Below, in pieces: positions 51,907-60,412 of a stretch of 64,000 bases of DNA (position 1 is its first letter; the number at the start of each line of letters is the position of its first letter). Below the pieces are notes generated by a model, which made no database searches, was not told the origin of the DNA, and saw only the letters and a program-made list of their open reading frames with translations. A program made the position numbers and the translations under genes. This stretch comes from CAZICM01 sp964537685 (lineage in GTDB: Bacteria > Myxococcota_A > Polyangia > Polyangiales > Polyangiaceae). The stretch spans positions 1 to 64,000 of the forward strand of contig CAZICM010000008.1 of the NCBI GenBank assembly GCA_964537685.1, in the 5' to 3' direction.

Positions 51907-54231
51907 ATGAAACCCATGGATGTTCATTCCCTGTGTACTTTGCGCGCAAGCGGATTTATTTGGCAGCCAGGCCCTGGAACATTTGCACAAACGGTCATTG
52001 TTAAAGCCACGTTTCAATTGGAGCCCGGCCAATCCACGCTCGCAGGCGATCAAGAAGCCATCAATGAGGACGATAATTATTGGAATGACGATCCATCCCG
52101 TAGCATTGTAGCACCGAGTGATTGGGCACCCTTTAAACCCAAAGCGGATATCATGCTGGTGGGCCATGCCTTCGCGCCCGGCGGAATCCCAACGCGGGCA
52201 TTAACGGCACGCATTTTGATCGGAGAAATTGACAAATCGATCGAAGTGTGGTGCGATCGGGGTTTTAGGATTGCGGACGGGCAATTGCTGGAAGGGCCGC
52301 GCTTTAGCAAGATGCCATTGCGATGGGAGCGGACAGCGGGCGGACCAGGAACAAGCAATCCCGTGGGAATGCGTTTTGATGCCCCACCTGATAAATACGG
52401 GATGGTGGCGGTGCCCAATCTGCAACCACTTGGGATGTATGTCTCCAAGCGCTCGGACACGTTTGCGCCTGTGGGATATGGCCCAATCGCGGCGGACTGG
52501 CCGAATCGCATGACCAAACTGGGACGGCTGGGCGCGGGCTTTTTCGCGCGCGGATGGGGGAGCCGGCCCCTGCCCGAAGGCGTCGATTACGCTTATTTTC
52601 AGGCAGCTCCAACAGACCAGCAGACGGGAGAGCTCAGGGCTGCTGAACGCCTTGTTCTTGAGAACCTACACCCTGAACATGCGAGACTCGTCACGAATTT
52701 ACCTGGAATAAAGCCAAGAGTCATCGCCGAGCGGGGGAATGGCGCACGCGAAGAAGTGGGACTCATGACCGACACGCTTTGGATCGACACAGATCGGGGG
52801 CTATGTACGCTGGTATGGCGGGGGCGTATTTCGCTTCGGGATGCAGCGGAACCTGGGCGCATTGTGGTATCGATGGAGGAGGAAGCGCCGGTCTCGCTTG
52901 AATTGGAATTGGAAGACGAGCTTGAGCCGACGAAACAGCCAAAGGGACGGGCACAAGCGGCGGACCTAAGCGCGGTAACGATTGTTCCTGGCACGAGTGC
53001 GCAGGCGATGGTGGCGGCGGCACTGCCTTTTGCGGGAAATGCAAGGCCATCCATCTCGGAAGGGGAGCAGCGGGCGGCGGTGGGGGATTCTGTTTTGCCT
53101 TTTGGGCGGGCCGAGGTTCCGCCGCCGGCTCCAGTGGCGCCGCCTGCGATTGTGATGCCAAGGGGGCCGGTGGAGAGTGTAGCCACTCCATCATTGGTAA
53201 GTCCCTGGGCGCGGAGAGAGAACGCCGTTCCGGACATTGGGCCCGCAATGGCGGTAGCAGCGGTGGGGATCACACCCCCGCTTAATCGATCCGAAGACCA
53301 CCAAGCTAGCGTATTTAGCGCATCCCATCAAGCAGCGGAAAAAACGGAGTGGCCCGCGGGTCGGCCGAGTGTAAGCTCTGCAGCGGCTCAGCCTACACCT
53401 CCAACGCCACAAGAACGGCCTGGCCCGCGCCTGAATGAGCTTCGCGAAGCCCTTTCGCTGTTGTGGTTTGATGAGCAAAGCGTTCGCCGAATTCGCAAAC
53501 ACAAGCCATTTCGTGAGATTTTAGAAGCTGCGCAGAAGCGGCCGATTGACGATGATTTTGAAGATACCTCAGGGGGCGAGCTTGCTGAGGAGATAGAAGA
53601 TCGCCGGGACATCTTTGAAGTATTGACCTCAGGCACATCGGTGGATGCGCAAGGCGTCACCGAGGCGCTGGAGCGGAACATTCGTGAAGACGGAAAGCTG
53701 ATTTACGGGCTTGTGTTCTGCGCGGGCGAGATTGTGATGACCTTTGATGAAGTCGAGCGGTTAAAGGCGACGGTAACGACGGTGACGCCGCTGTCGGCTG
53801 GGGATGAGAATCTCAAAGCGTCACTTCAGATTGCAAAGGATTTTTTGGCATTACCGAATTTATCGAGCGCGCCATCGGTAGCGGAAGGGCTGGTTAAACG
53901 CATACAGGACACATTTGCGTCGGTGAAGCGGGCGGTACCAGCGGACTATGTGGAGATCCAAACGGAGCGAGCGCTGTTGGAGCAGAGGCATTATCAGAAG
54001 CGGAAAGTATTTGGGGGAAAGTATTTGCGAGGATTGCTGGTGTTGGGTGGAGGAAAGGAGGGTGTACCTGTGTACTTGCCTGAGGGATTGGGCGAGGAAT
54101 TGCCGATGTTTGTGCGGTTTCGAGTGAGGCTGATAGCGGAAGTGAGAACGACGGAAGATCAATATGAGACACATCCGGCGGCGCTGCGGGTGCTGGCGCT
54201 GGGGCGGGTGGTGGAGAGGAGGAAGCAATAG
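51907..54231 (+). CDS. DUF2169-family T6SS accessory protein
   Basis: The 774-residue protein starts with a DUF2169 domain (about 1-350): FAQTVIVKATFQLEPGQSTL, WNDDPSRSIVAPSDWAPFKP, KADIMLVGHAFAPGGIPTRA and the AYFQAAPTDQQTGEL-type segment. DUF2169 proteins are found next to VgrG, PAAR and effectors and are thought to help load effectors. A Pro/Ala linker (about 380-505) connects to a helical C-terminal region (about 510-774) of unknown type. The start may be 51907 or 51916; see the promoter region. It precedes the Tae4-like gene on the same strand. Confidence 0.85.
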   Translation: MKPMDVHSLCTLRASGFIWQPGPGTFAQTVIVKATFQLEPGQSTLAGDQEAINEDDNYWNDDPSRSIVAPSDWAPFKPKADIMLVGHAFAPGGIPTRALTARILIGEIDKSIEVWCDRGFRIADGQLLEGPRFSKMPLRWERTAGGPGTSNPVGMRFDAPPDKYGMVAVPNLQPLGMYVSKRSDTFAPVGYGPIAADWPNRMTKLGRLGAGFFARGWGSRPLPEGVDYAYFQAAPTDQQTGELRAAERLVLENLHPEHARLVTNLPGIKPRVIAERGNGAREEVGLMTDTLWIDTDRGLCTLVWRGRISLRDAAEPGRIVVSMEEEAPVSLELELEDELEPTKQPKGRAQAADLSAVTIVPGTSAQAMVAAALPFAGNARPSISEGEQRAAVGDSVLPFGRAEVPPPAPVAPPAIVMPRGPVESVATPSLVSPWARRENAVPDIGPAMAVAAVGITPPLNRSEDHQASVFSASHQAAEKTEWPAGRPSVSSAAAQPTPPTPQERPGPRLNELREALSLLWFDEQSVRRIRKHKPFREILEAAQKRPIDDDFEDTSGGELAEEIEDRRDIFEVLTSGTSVDAQGVTEALERNIREDGKLIYGLVFCAGEIVMTFDEVERLKATVTTVTPLSAGDENLKASLQIAKDFLALPNLSSAPSVAEGLVKRIQDTFASVKRAVPADYVEIQTERALLEQRHYQKRKVFGGKYLRGLLVLGGGKEGVPVYLPEGLGEELPMFVRFRVRLIAEVRTTEDQYETHPAALRVLALGRVVERRKQ

Positions 54232-54373
54232 TAGAAAAGCGACGTGGCCTGATACGGAGTTAGGGAGACGTAGCTTCTACTACGCCGACCCAGGCCGATC
54301 GAGGATCGGAGTTCCGCAGTAATCTTGTCTTATTTTCCCTAAATCTACTTCGGAAAATACCAAAGGAGCTATT
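54232..54373. other. 142-base intergenic region with inverted repeats
   Basis: The gap before the amidase gene contains CCGATC-GAG-GATCGG at 54295-54309 and CGTAG-CTTCTA-CTACG at 54269-54284. Neither is followed by a T-run directly. The right half is A+T-rich, and AAAGGAG just upstream of 54374 is a strong ribosome binding site. Confidence 0.4.
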
Positions 54374-54967
54374 ATGAAGTTTCCCAAGCCTTTTTTTGAC
54401 GATCTTTTGTTGAACTACGAAACGGATACTAGCAGTGCCCATCACTGTCCGCGTATCAATCCGTCCAACACCTGTGCCTATCGGATGAGTGAGGCTCTTG
54501 TAATCGCCAACGGCCTGGCTAAAAACGACGACGAAATCCAGTATCCGCCCGGAAGCGATCCCAAGCTCCGTACATCCGGCCTAGGGCTCCGCGGGAACGG
54601 TTCCAAGTATTTGCTTGGCAAATACGGATATAAAGGCAATTTATGCCCGCATGGGATCGCACGCGGAGCGTGGACACTCGCAAATTTCCTCAAACAGCAT
54701 TGGGGCACTCCCATTGAATGGTCAAGAGCAACCCTGGGAGTGGACAAGGCAACCGCAAGCATGGAGGGGGCATCAAGTCATCAGATGCGCGAAACGCTTA
54801 TGTACGGGTTCATCTGGCCAAATCTCATGACAAAGACAGGACTGCTCTCCTTTTACAAGATTCATGGCTACAGTGGAGAAGGCCACATTGATCTTTGGAA
54901 TAAGACTGCCGCGGTCGGGCACGCCTATTGGGATGCCAAGAGTGTCTGGTTTTGGGAGATTGAATAG
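54374..54967 (+). CDS. Tae4-type T6SS peptidoglycan amidase effector
   Basis: The 197-residue protein matches the Tae4 family of NlpC/P60-like amidases, which cut the gamma-D-Glu-mDAP bond of peptidoglycan in target cells. The catalytic cysteine is Cys-34 in PSNTCAYRMSEAL and the histidine His-171 in GEGHIDLWN, with Asp-173 beside it. There is no signal peptide, as expected for T6SS cargo. It follows the DUF2169 gene, faces a VgrG operon, and is more A+T-rich than the surroundings. No co-directional Tai4-like immunity gene follows; the next gene is a convergent lipoprotein. Confidence 0.88.
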   Translation: MKFPKPFFDDLLLNYETDTSSAHHCPRINPSNTCAYRMSEALVIANGLAKNDDEIQYPPGSDPKLRTSGLGLRGNGSKYLLGKYGYKGNLCPHGIARGAWTLANFLKQHWGTPIEWSRATLGVDKATASMEGASSHQMRETLMYGFIWPNLMTKTGLLSFYKIHGYSGEGHIDLWNKTAAVGHAYWDAKSVWFWEIE

Positions 54968-54990
54968 AGCATCCTTAACAAGGACACCCT

Positions 54991-55461
54991 TTATGGTATC
55001 GGTTCAGACGCACTCCGCATATCTGTAACAGCGCCATCGAAAATCACCTCATTCCCCTTCAGGCTATCTTCCCCTATTGTGAAAACAATCGTTTTGCCAA
55101 CAGCCCGCCAAAGGCTATCCGACGGAACTCCATTGCTATGATAAATCGTTACCTCGCGTTCTGAAAATTCTGGTGGCGAAATAACCCGCAGCTTCGTCGC
55201 ATCAAACGATACCGCACCATCTTCATAGGTATCTGTCATCGCATTAGGCGTGAAACTCTCCAAACGTCCAGTTATGTGTACCATCTTGCTCAACTTTCCC
55301 TTCGCTAGGATTGTCTTTTCCGAACCCACTTCCGCGGCAGGTATTATTATATGAGGTGCTAAGCTATCGTTGCAACCTACCAGAACCATGATTGAAACGC
55401 CACCCAACCATAAAGTAACTCTTAAACCTACAGGGGCTTTTTCCCGTACCGCGCCCTCCAT
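54991..55461 (-). CDS. Lipoprotein, candidate immunity protein
   Basis: The 156-residue protein has a lipoprotein signal (GLRVTLWLGGVSIMVLVGCN, lipobox LVGC). The mature part looks like an OB-like beta domain (MVHITGRLESFTPNA, DATKLRVISPPEF, VGKTIVFTIGEDS). The ATG at 55461 puts the signal near the N-terminus; the longer 55524 start would overlap the VgrG gene. It lies directly after the metallopeptidase-tipped VgrG on the same strand, where immunity genes usually sit, and is A+T-rich like that domain. An envelope-located immunity protein is inferred. It does not resemble Tai4. Confidence 0.65.
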   Translation of the reverse strand: MEGAVREKAPVGLRVTLWLGGVSIMVLVGCNDSLAPHIIIPAAEVGSEKTILAKGKLSKMVHITGRLESFTPNAMTDTYEDGAVSFDATKLRVISPPEFSEREVTIYHSNGVPSDSLWRAVGKTIVFTIGEDSLKGNEVIFDGAVTDMRSASEPIP

Positions 55462-55483
55462 AGGTGTCTCTTGCTGTGCGCTC

Positions 55484-58240
55484 CTACGGTGGGCACCAGC
55501 CAGCGGTTGGTTTTTCACCTTCATATCTCCTGCTAATCCGCTTTCTGTCCGTCGGATTGTAGTGCGACGACCCCTTGATTTCTATCTCTATTGCCTCCCG
55601 ATTGACTTTGCCATCCTCGGTTCGATACCCTTTACTTGTTGGTGGCATCCCCTGGGCAATTGCAAACTCCTCGGTTGCAACGCGGGCATCAATTTCCTCT
55701 TTTAGATACGCCTCTTTCGTAAACGCGGGTGGGGCTAACATGTGCTGCATCTCATGAAAGAGTGTTGTCGCCGCTTCCTCATTGCTCAACTGACTGGACA
55801 ATCGTATTTCTTTTTCATTCTTTCGCGTGTTGCCCAAAAGTCCGATCTTATTTTCTTTTATTCTCCCATCATTATACTCCCATTTATCGTACGCTGCATC
55901 AAACGCGATGATATTGACTTTTCCTTCGCAGATGGCTTTTAGCATTTCAGGGTTGGTTTTTGCAATAATTTTTTTGACTTCTGCTACACTGAAACTCCCT
56001 TTCCCTGTTCCATCAGCATCTGCCAGCCTATCTTCCTCGCCGCGTACGGCTCCCCCTGTTTCTTCATCCTCCCCCGGCTCCTCCGGCTCCTCCGTCTTCG
56101 GCTCCGTCCCCTTCCCCGCTTTCTTGCCTCCCTCATTGATATATACAATGGTCCCCTTGATCGTCACACCTGTCGCATCGATACGCAGAAACCCACCCGG
56201 TCCCCGTATCGTCACATCCTGACCCGCCTCCCCCACCATCACCTCGGCTGTTCTCAAATACAGCTCTTTCCCCGTCTGCAAGGCATAGCGGCCAAGGACT
56301 TTCTCCTGCCGGTTCTCAATGACCATCATCGATTGATTCTTATCAATGCGCTCACTCCGGTTCCCCTTCACCACCAGATGCACATCTTGCTCTATCAGCT
56401 CCCGCTTCTTTTTCTTAAGCCGAATATCTTCATCCTTACCCACATACAATTGCCGGTTGCCCTGTGTGCGTTCCGTCTCATTCTTCTTAATCAGCTTCCT
56501 GCGCGTTCCCCCAATCGCCGTCATCCGGTTCGCTCCGGTCTGCTCTGAGCGATTGATACCGGTTACTTCAATGCGATTTACGCCCGTCGTATCCGTTTCA
56601 TTCATACCCACCGTCTTCGAACGGTGCCTCAGCACGGTGATTGTCTCATTGTGCTTCACGAGCGTTCGCCGGTTTTTCTCGGCCTGCTCATACAAAAGCT
56701 CATCCCCCTTCTTATCCTCAAATTTAAGCTCGTTATATCCTTCATTGCCCAGCGATGAATTGCTTTTCCAGGTGCTTATGGTTTTGTTCGCCGGCAGCGT
56801 ATACGGCACAGGCTGGGTGCGGTTAAAGACACGCCCCATAACAATGGGCTGCTCCGGATCGCCCTCCAAAAAGCCAATCAATACCTCTTGACCAATACGA
56901 GGCAGCACAATCATCCCAAATCCTGTCCCCGCCCACCCCTGGCTCACACGAACCCAGCACGATGCGTTTTCATCATGTTTCCCCTCGCGATCCCAGGGAA
57001 ATTGAACCCGGACGCGGCCAAATTCGTCGGTATGAATCTCCTGGCCCTTCGGTCCGACCACAGTGGCGCTTTGAACACTAAAAGCCTTGGGTTTTGGCGT
57101 TCTAAGCGGCTGCCGGTAGGGCGTGTCCGCAAATACCGCACGGCCCGACATCGACCATTCGCCTCCATGTGTTCCCTCGATAGAGAACTGAGTAACCAGC
57201 ATACCCTTCCCCTCGGCGAGCATCGTGTTTGGATGCCCGAGCATTGAGAAAACAGCGCCCGGAAAGACATCCATGACATTGGTATCGAAGTTGATGGACA
57301 ATTTTCCCATGCGCTCGGCGAGGAGCATACGTTCGGCCTTGCTTTTCCCATAGCTTTGTTCATGGCGGGCCGTACCTTTATCATCAGCCGCGGGCGTATC
57401 GCCGCCCTTTGCGCCTTCAACCAGGAAAGAGCCCGGCTCATAGCGATATTGCTCATAACGAGCCTCATTGCCTTCGGCCTTTGGGGCCTGGCCCAACAGA
57501 TCGAATGCCGGTTTCCTGAAATCATAATCGCGAATGCTAAAGGCACCGGGCCGCACTTCCTGGGAAAGGCGCACATGTTTAATCAGTTCGAGTTCGGCCT
57601 GCTGATTTGGATTGTCAGTGAACAGGATCGGAGCGCGGGGCGCATTGGCCTCTAGAGCATCACAGAACGTCAGCTTGGCGCCTTCCCCCTTTGGGTCGGG
57701 GAACGAAAACACGATACCAGCTTCTTCAATCAAGCGATTGATAAAAGCAAAGTCGGATTCACCGTATTGCACTTTATAATTGAGCTTTGGATAGTTACCA
57801 TCTTGAATTTTCCAATCGGCTTCGATCTTAGACTCTTTGAGGATTTTTTTAATGATATCGGGAATGGACTCATGCTGAAAGACGCGGTAATTGGAACGCT
57901 GGGTGAGGAGCCAGAAATTGGGAACGATGCGAATGAAGTAGGTATGGAGAGGAGTCTGGCCTGGCAGAGGGACGACGGCTTTAAGCTGTTCGAAGTGGGC
58001 ACAGATACCTGTCCAGAGGCGGGAGCCGCCCGATTTGACATGGGCATAGCCGCTTTGGATATGGAAGCCGGCGGGCTTGCCGATGACCGATTCAGAAGGG
58101 ATGCTATCGTCTTCCGAGCGTGCCCAGATAGAGACGGTAAAGAGGGAGGATACCGCTTCGTGGATGGAGAAGCGGCGGGGAGAGAAGGGTGATTGACCGA
58201 GTGACAACGAGATCGTTTTCGTAATCATATGCCTCACCAT
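55484..58240 (-). CDS. vgrG: VgrG spike with C-terminal HExxH metallopeptidase domain
   Basis: The 918-residue T6SS tip protein has gp27-like (about 1-390) and gp5 OB-fold (QEIHTDEFGRVRVQFPWDRE, VLPRIGQEVLIGFLEGDPEQ) regions, then a beta-prism of repeats (NETDTTGVNRIEVTGINRSE). After an acidic Pro/Glu linker comes a C-terminal domain of about 160 residues with HEMQH at 829-833 and downstream glutamates (LKEEIDARVATEEF) as candidate third zinc ligand. This makes it an evolved VgrG with a probable zinc-peptidase toxin. The start may be 58240 or 58228. It follows the NodB gene by one base and precedes the lipoprotein. Confidence 0.93.
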   Translation of the reverse strand: MVRHMITKTISLSLGQSPFSPRRFSIHEAVSSLFTVSIWARSEDDSIPSESVIGKPAGFHIQSGYAHVKSGGSRLWTGICAHFEQLKAVVPLPGQTPLHTYFIRIVPNFWLLTQRSNYRVFQHESIPDIIKKILKESKIEADWKIQDGNYPKLNYKVQYGESDFAFINRLIEEAGIVFSFPDPKGEGAKLTFCDALEANAPRAPILFTDNPNQQAELELIKHVRLSQEVRPGAFSIRDYDFRKPAFDLLGQAPKAEGNEARYEQYRYEPGSFLVEGAKGGDTPAADDKGTARHEQSYGKSKAERMLLAERMGKLSINFDTNVMDVFPGAVFSMLGHPNTMLAEGKGMLVTQFSIEGTHGGEWSMSGRAVFADTPYRQPLRTPKPKAFSVQSATVVGPKGQEIHTDEFGRVRVQFPWDREGKHDENASCWVRVSQGWAGTGFGMIVLPRIGQEVLIGFLEGDPEQPIVMGRVFNRTQPVPYTLPANKTISTWKSNSSLGNEGYNELKFEDKKGDELLYEQAEKNRRTLVKHNETITVLRHRSKTVGMNETDTTGVNRIEVTGINRSEQTGANRMTAIGGTRRKLIKKNETERTQGNRQLYVGKDEDIRLKKKKRELIEQDVHLVVKGNRSERIDKNQSMMVIENRQEKVLGRYALQTGKELYLRTAEVMVGEAGQDVTIRGPGGFLRIDATGVTIKGTIVYINEGGKKAGKGTEPKTEEPEEPGEDEETGGAVRGEEDRLADADGTGKGSFSVAEVKKIIAKTNPEMLKAICEGKVNIIAFDAAYDKWEYNDGRIKENKIGLLGNTRKNEKEIRLSSQLSNEEAATTLFHEMQHMLAPPAFTKEAYLKEEIDARVATEEFAIAQGMPPTSKGYRTEDGKVNREAIEIEIKGSSHYNPTDRKRISRRYEGEKPTAGWCPP

Positions 58241-58241
58241 T

Positions 58242-59075
58242 CTAGGCGTAAAGAATTTGTCTATGTCCTGACGGTAGTGGAATTAGGGACACGATAGTCG
58301 CTTTTTCTTTTAGCTTGTCAATTAGTCTCCCCAAGAGATCAGCCTTCTCCTTCCAGTGATGGTCGTGCAATAGAATGATGTCCTCATTCTTGGGGAAACT
58401 CGGCGACGTGGCAGCGACTCCATCCACACCCTGCCAGTTTTTGTTGGAAACGTGCTTAAATACACCGTTGGGAGCGAATTCGAAGTCCCAAGCGATATGA
58501 GCCAACTTAACTTCACTCGTGATCATTTTTGTATAATCAGACATATAACGACCATCGCCAGGGAGTCTAGCAGATGAGAATCCCGGAAAAACATCCCCAT
58601 TGGCTGTAAACAACTCCTGAAACTCTTTGGTGATTCGGTCAAAATCACTTTTTACATCTGCCGTTTTTGAAGTATTATAACCCTTCCGAGTCATTGGGTC
58701 ATGATCATATCCGTGATTTCCAATTGGATGACCTTCATTTTGAATACGCTTCAGGATATCATACTTGGACTTTGCATCACCATTCCAGTGGTTCGCATTA
58801 AGAAAAAACGTCGCCACAACGCCCCTTTCTTTTAGAATGTTAAGTACGTTCGGAGTTGCAGGGTTGTATGGTCCATCATCGAATGTTAGATAGACACAAA
58901 TATCTGTTGGGCACTTCTCGTCGACTTTTACGCTATCTTTCGAATCAGGAAAGGTCCTATTTATGAGATCAACCAATTCTTTCAAACAGGATTCCAGTTG
59001 ACTTTCCTGAGGCGCCTCAGATTGGCTTTGTTCCTGACTGCCCTGCACATTTGTGTTCTCAGTTGCCATACGCAC
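58242..59075 (-). CDS. NodB-type polysaccharide deacetylase, probable T6SS cargo
   Basis: The 277-residue carbohydrate esterase 4 domain removes acetyl groups from N-acetylated glycans. Motifs are TFDDGP (64-69, Asp-66/67), the zinc histidines in GNHGYDHDP (His-121 and His-125), RLPGDGR (170-176), AWDFEF (196-200) and the base-side LLHDHH (His-237). There is no signal peptide; the first 60 residues are Gln/Ser/Glu-rich. Housekeeping deacetylases are exported, so a cytosolic form inside a VgrG/PAAR operon points to injection. The gene is markedly A+T-rich. It is followed by VgrG one base later. Confidence 0.88.
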   Translation of the reverse strand: MRMATENTNVQGSQEQSQSEAPQESQLESCLKELVDLINRTFPDSKDSVKVDEKCPTDICVYLTFDDGPYNPATPNVLNILKERGVVATFFLNANHWNGDAKSKYDILKRIQNEGHPIGNHGYDHDPMTRKGYNTSKTADVKSDFDRITKEFQELFTANGDVFPGFSSARLPGDGRYMSDYTKMITSEVKLAHIAWDFEFAPNGVFKHVSNKNWQGVDGVAATSPSFPKNEDIILLHDHHWKEKADLLGRLIDKLKEKATIVSLIPLPSGHRQILYA

Positions 59076-59154
59076 ATCATTCCCTATACATCTGAGTTGA
59101 CGCCAACCATGCTTGTGGTTGACACATCACTCGTACCTTCTTCCGCGTTGAATG

Positions 59155-59505
59155 TTAGACAAGATGATACATAACATGCTCAACAAGCTCGTCGACGGAC
59201 GCAATTGGTATGCGTCCTTGACTGCAAGGAACACTTCGGCCCCACACAAGAGCCACCACTCCTTCAAGATCAGATCCAAAAACCAACCTCAACATGACAA
59301 ACATTCCCAGCTCTCGTCTTGAGGCAAGTTTCCACTTTCGTGCAATTAACAGGTTCGCGTGAATCTGTGCTTCAACATCCTCGGAATTCGCCGACAAATT
59401 AATTCGGGGGAAATATGGTTTCAACAGGGTGAAGAATTCTCTTCTAAACAAGACTATTGCGGCGTCTTCAAGAGCAGAGAGCTGATGACTTGTAATTTTA
59501 AACAT
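59155..59505 (-). CDS. Small helical protein of the VgrG-DUF4123 module
   Basis: The 116-residue protein starts MFKITSHQLSALEDAAIVLF and is mostly amphipathic helix, ending with ELVEHVMYHLV. It has no signal or membrane segment. Small proteins of this layout (F-x-I-x-x-x-Q start, helical, about 110-150 residues) commonly sit between DUF4123 adaptors and effectors in T6SS clusters. I do not know a defined function; a loading helper or immunity role for the deacetylase are both possible. It is A+T-rich, like the deacetylase gene that follows. Confidence 0.6.
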   Translation of the reverse strand: MFKITSHQLSALEDAAIVLFRREFFTLLKPYFPRINLSANSEDVEAQIHANLLIARKWKLASRRELGMFVMLRLVFGSDLEGVVALVWGRSVPCSQGRIPIASVDELVEHVMYHLV

Positions 59506-59518
59506 TGTTTTACACCAA

Positions 59519-60394
59519 TTAGCTTGTCACGAGGTTCACGACGTGTTGCCCGCAAAACTCCCCCCGCTGCCTCTCGGAGCACGCTGGCAAAAACACCCCC
59601 AGCACCCACGGATCATAAAACCTGAAATAAACCCTCTCCCCGCTCTCCTCCAGCTCCACCATCAAAAATCGCCGGAAATGTCTCCGCACTTCACGAAATG
59701 ACTCCCGGCTTGTTAAAAAAATCCCCCATCTCTTCCCCCACCCCTCCATCACCAACCGCTCCAATAATCTCGAATCTTGCCGAAATGGCCCCACCAAATA
59801 CGGCGCCACCGTCGCCATTGGCTCCCCTTGCACCCCTTCGTACAGCGATTGATACCTCTCCACCGACTGCCTGAGCAGCTCCAATATCCGATCGTCCCTA
59901 GCCGCATCCATAATCGCGTACAAAGGCGCCCCTTCGCCCTCCCCTCTCAATTTCTCAAGCGCCTTCCTGGCCGCCTCCACCCGCCGCACTTCCTCCGCCC
60001 GCTTCTCTTCTCTTAACTGCCTCTCGTGCTCATCATACCGCTCATCTTCTTCAGGATCGTCCTCCCCTTCAGGTGGGGGAATTTTATCTTCGATGTATCC
60101 CGAAAAATCGGTCTCCCCCGCATGAATCCATGCGCCGTGCTCAACCTCCCCTTCCTTTACAGCTTCCCCATCGAGCAATGTCCCCTCTTTGCTCCCCAAA
60201 TCCTTGAGCTCACACCGCTTCCCATCCCATGCCAGCTCAAAATGAAGCCCCGACATGTGAGCATCATGCGCAATCTCAAAATCCGCCTGATCAATGCGCC
60301 CCACCCGAAGCGTTGAGCCAGGAGCGATAATAGCCTTTTGGCCGGCCATCTTGCCCCATCTCGCTTCCAAGATAAATCTTGCTCCCGCTTCCAC
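59519..60394 (-). CDS. FHA-DUF4123 adaptor fusion for T6SS effector loading
   Basis: The 291-residue protein joins an N-terminal FHA domain (about 1-105: APGSTLRVGRIDQADFEI, HMSGLHFEL, LGSKEGTLLDG) to a C-terminal DUF4123 domain (about 155-280: APLYAIMDAARDDRILELLR, PYLVGPFRQDSRLLERLVME, VYFRFYDPWVLGVFLPA). An acidic, Arg-rich helix links them. DUF4123 (Tap/TEC) proteins carry effectors to VgrG. FHA domains bind phosphothreonine, so this fusion could tie loading to kinase signalling, for instance TagH/PppA-type control. The gene follows PAAR by 18 bases. Confidence 0.9.
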   Translation of the reverse strand: MEAGARFILEARWGKMAGQKAIIAPGSTLRVGRIDQADFEIAHDAHMSGLHFELAWDGKRCELKDLGSKEGTLLDGEAVKEGEVEHGAWIHAGETDFSGYIEDKIPPPEGEDDPEEDERYDEHERQLREEKRAEEVRRVEAARKALEKLRGEGEGAPLYAIMDAARDDRILELLRQSVERYQSLYEGVQGEPMATVAPYLVGPFRQDSRLLERLVMEGWGKRWGIFLTSRESFREVRRHFRRFLMVELEESGERVYFRFYDPWVLGVFLPACSERQRGEFCGQHVVNLVTS

Positions 60395-60412
60395 CTTTGC
60401 CTCCTCCCAACC

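Noticed and set aside
54269..54309. Inverted repeats as a rho-independent terminator of the DUF2169 gene
   Set aside because: The arms are short and no T-run follows directly; kept only as an intergenic note.
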